Source: Verrucomicrobiota bacterium (GTDB lineage Bacteria; Chlamydiota; Chlamydiia; Chlamydiales; FEN-1388). From it: a stretch of DNA of 5,375 nt. How positions within the stretch are numbered: position 1 is the stretch's first letter; each line of letters starts with the position of its first letter. Below are positions 4,450-5,375 of this stretch, piece by piece. Location of the stretch: the NCBI GenBank assembly GCA_018239705.1, contig JAFEGS010000086.1, forward strand, positions 1-5,375. The letters are read 5' to 3'. The notes beneath the pieces were generated by a model that made no database searches, had not been told where the DNA came from, and worked only from the letters and a program-made list of their open reading frames with translations. Made by a program: the position numbers and the translations under genes.

Positions 4450-5375
4450 ATGAGCAAATCAAGCTTTAAGGAAGTTTTTACATCGCAGCAGCAGCAAAAA
4501 GTTGAGGAGCTCGTAACGCTCGCAAAAGAGCAGGGCTACGTTACCTACGAAGAGATCAACGAAATACTGCCTATGTCCTTTGACTCTGCTGAACAGATCG
4601 ATCAGGTTCTGATCTTCTTAAGCGGGCTTGACATTCAGATCCTGAACCAGGTTGAAGTAGATAAGCAGAAAGAGAAGAAAAAGGAAGTAAAAGAGCTCGA
4701 AGGGCTTCCAAAACGGACAGAGGGCTCCTCTGACGACCCAGTCAGGATGTACCTCAAGGAGATGGGCTCAGTCCCTCTTTTGAGCCGCGAAGAGGAAGTG
4801 GAGATCTCAAAGCGTATTGAGAAGGCACAAATCCAGATCGAGCGCATCATCATGCGCTTCCGCTATTCCGGAAAAGAGGCAATCTCAATTGCCAACTACC
4901 TCATCCAAGGAAAAGATCGCTTTGACAAGGTTATCAACGAAAAAGAGATTGCCAATCGCTCAGAGTTTTTCCAGCTCCTTCCCAAGATGTCACAGCTCCT
5001 CAAACACGAAGACCAGATACTCGAAGGACATTTGTTAGAGGACAAAGAAGAGAGCAGCGACGATGAGCCCGATGAAACTGAAAAGTGCCGCATCCGCACG
5101 CAGGCCTATCTCAGACAGCTGCACCTTCGCCACAACATCATCGAAGACTTTGGCGAGGTAATTACACGCGCCTATGATCGCTTTTTACAGCTCGAAAAAG
5201 ATATTCAGGAGCTTACGCCGAGAGCACAGCGAAATAAATTTGCGCTCAGCAAACTAAAAGCCGCTGAAAGACGCCTGAGAAAGCTGGAGCTGGCAGCTGG
5301 TAGAAAACTGGACGAGTTCAAAAAAGATGTCCGTATGCTGCAGCGATGGATGGATAAGAGCCAAGAAGCAAAGCG
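4450..5375 (+). CDS. rpoD: Primary sigma factor RpoD (chlamydial sigma-66), 5' part, runs off the window
   Basis: 308 codons are open from the ATG at 4450 to the window edge with no stop. The product directs RNA polymerase to housekeeping promoters. Region 1.1-like sequence occupies about residues 17-75 (ELVTLAKEQGYVTYEEINEILP). Region 1.2 begins at D95 with DDPVRMYLKEMG and PLLSREEEVEISKRIEKA. The non-conserved region follows, including an acidic stretch at about 197-212. The window ends at DVRMLQRWMDKSQEAK, just before region 2.1, so the -10 and -35 recognition regions are not seen. Similarity to Chlamydia sigma-66 as I remember it is very high. The start lacks a strong ribosome binding site: AGG touches the ATG and only GAG at 4442-4444 is suitably spaced. 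An in-frame stop at 4369-4371 bounds any N-terminal extension. Confidence 0.96.
   Translation, partial: MSKSSFKEVFTSQQQQKVEELVTLAKEQGYVTYEEINEILPMSFDSAEQIDQVLIFLSGLDIQILNQVEVDKQKEKKKEVKELEGLPKRTEGSSDDPVRMYLKEMGSVPLLSREEEVEISKRIEKAQIQIERIIMRFRYSGKEAISIANYLIQGKDRFDKVINEKEIANRSEFFQLLPKMSQLLKHEDQILEGHLLEDKEESSDDEPDETEKCRIRTQAYLRQLHLRHNIIEDFGEVITRAYDRFLQLEKDIQELTPRAQRNKFALSKLKAAERRLRKLELAAGRKLDEFKKDVRMLQRWMDKSQEAK

Overview
This window comes from a member of the phylum Chlamydiae, most likely an environmental or Parachlamydiales-type lineage rather than Chlamydia itself. The strongest evidence is the open-ended gene at the right edge. Its translation follows the chlamydial primary sigma factor (sigma-66/RpoD) almost residue for residue, for example TYEEINEILP, DDPVRMYLKEMG and VRMLQRWMDKSQEAK. 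The ribosomal protein S20 gene also has the longer (about 97 residue) form I recall for Chlamydiae. The gene order rpsT, then a hypothetical membrane or coiled-coil protein, then rpoD resembles what I remember of the C. trachomatis rpsT-CT616-rpoD region. That comparison is from memory and was not searched.

Layout: (1) 1-81, a compact regulatory leader with a near-consensus sigma-70-type promoter (TTGAAA, 17 nt spacer, TATAAT) overlaid by two perfect inverted repeats. (2) 82-2562, a rightward cluster of an RluA-family pseudouridine synthase, mcsA and mcsB; mcsA and mcsB overlap by 23 nt. (3) 2559-2852, leftward rpsT, convergent with mcsB, the stop codons sharing TTAA; a strong hairpin inside the 3' end of mcsB probably terminates transcription from one or both sides. 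(4) 2853-2969, a divergent intergenic region. (5) 2970-3614, a rightward small protein with a two-helix hydrophobic hairpin followed by a coiled coil, a layout reminiscent of chlamydial inclusion-membrane (Inc) proteins. (6) 3559-4365, a leftward CoiA-like putative nuclease whose 3' end overlaps the previous gene by 56 nt. (7) 4366-4449, a divergent intergenic region. (8) 4450 to the edge, the 5' part of rpoD.

Functionally this is mainly housekeeping: rRNA modification, a ribosomal protein, the main sigma factor and the McsA/McsB stress-adaptor pair. Two less ordinary genes (Inc-like and CoiA-like) lie between rpsT and rpoD. The most notable observation is that McsB keeps its fold-level similarity to protein-arginine kinases but has lost nearly every catalytic and ATP-binding signature residue, whereas its partner McsA keeps all four CxxC zinc motifs. 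This suggests an McsB pseudokinase or scaffold. I saw no RNA genes, mobile elements or CRISPR arrays.
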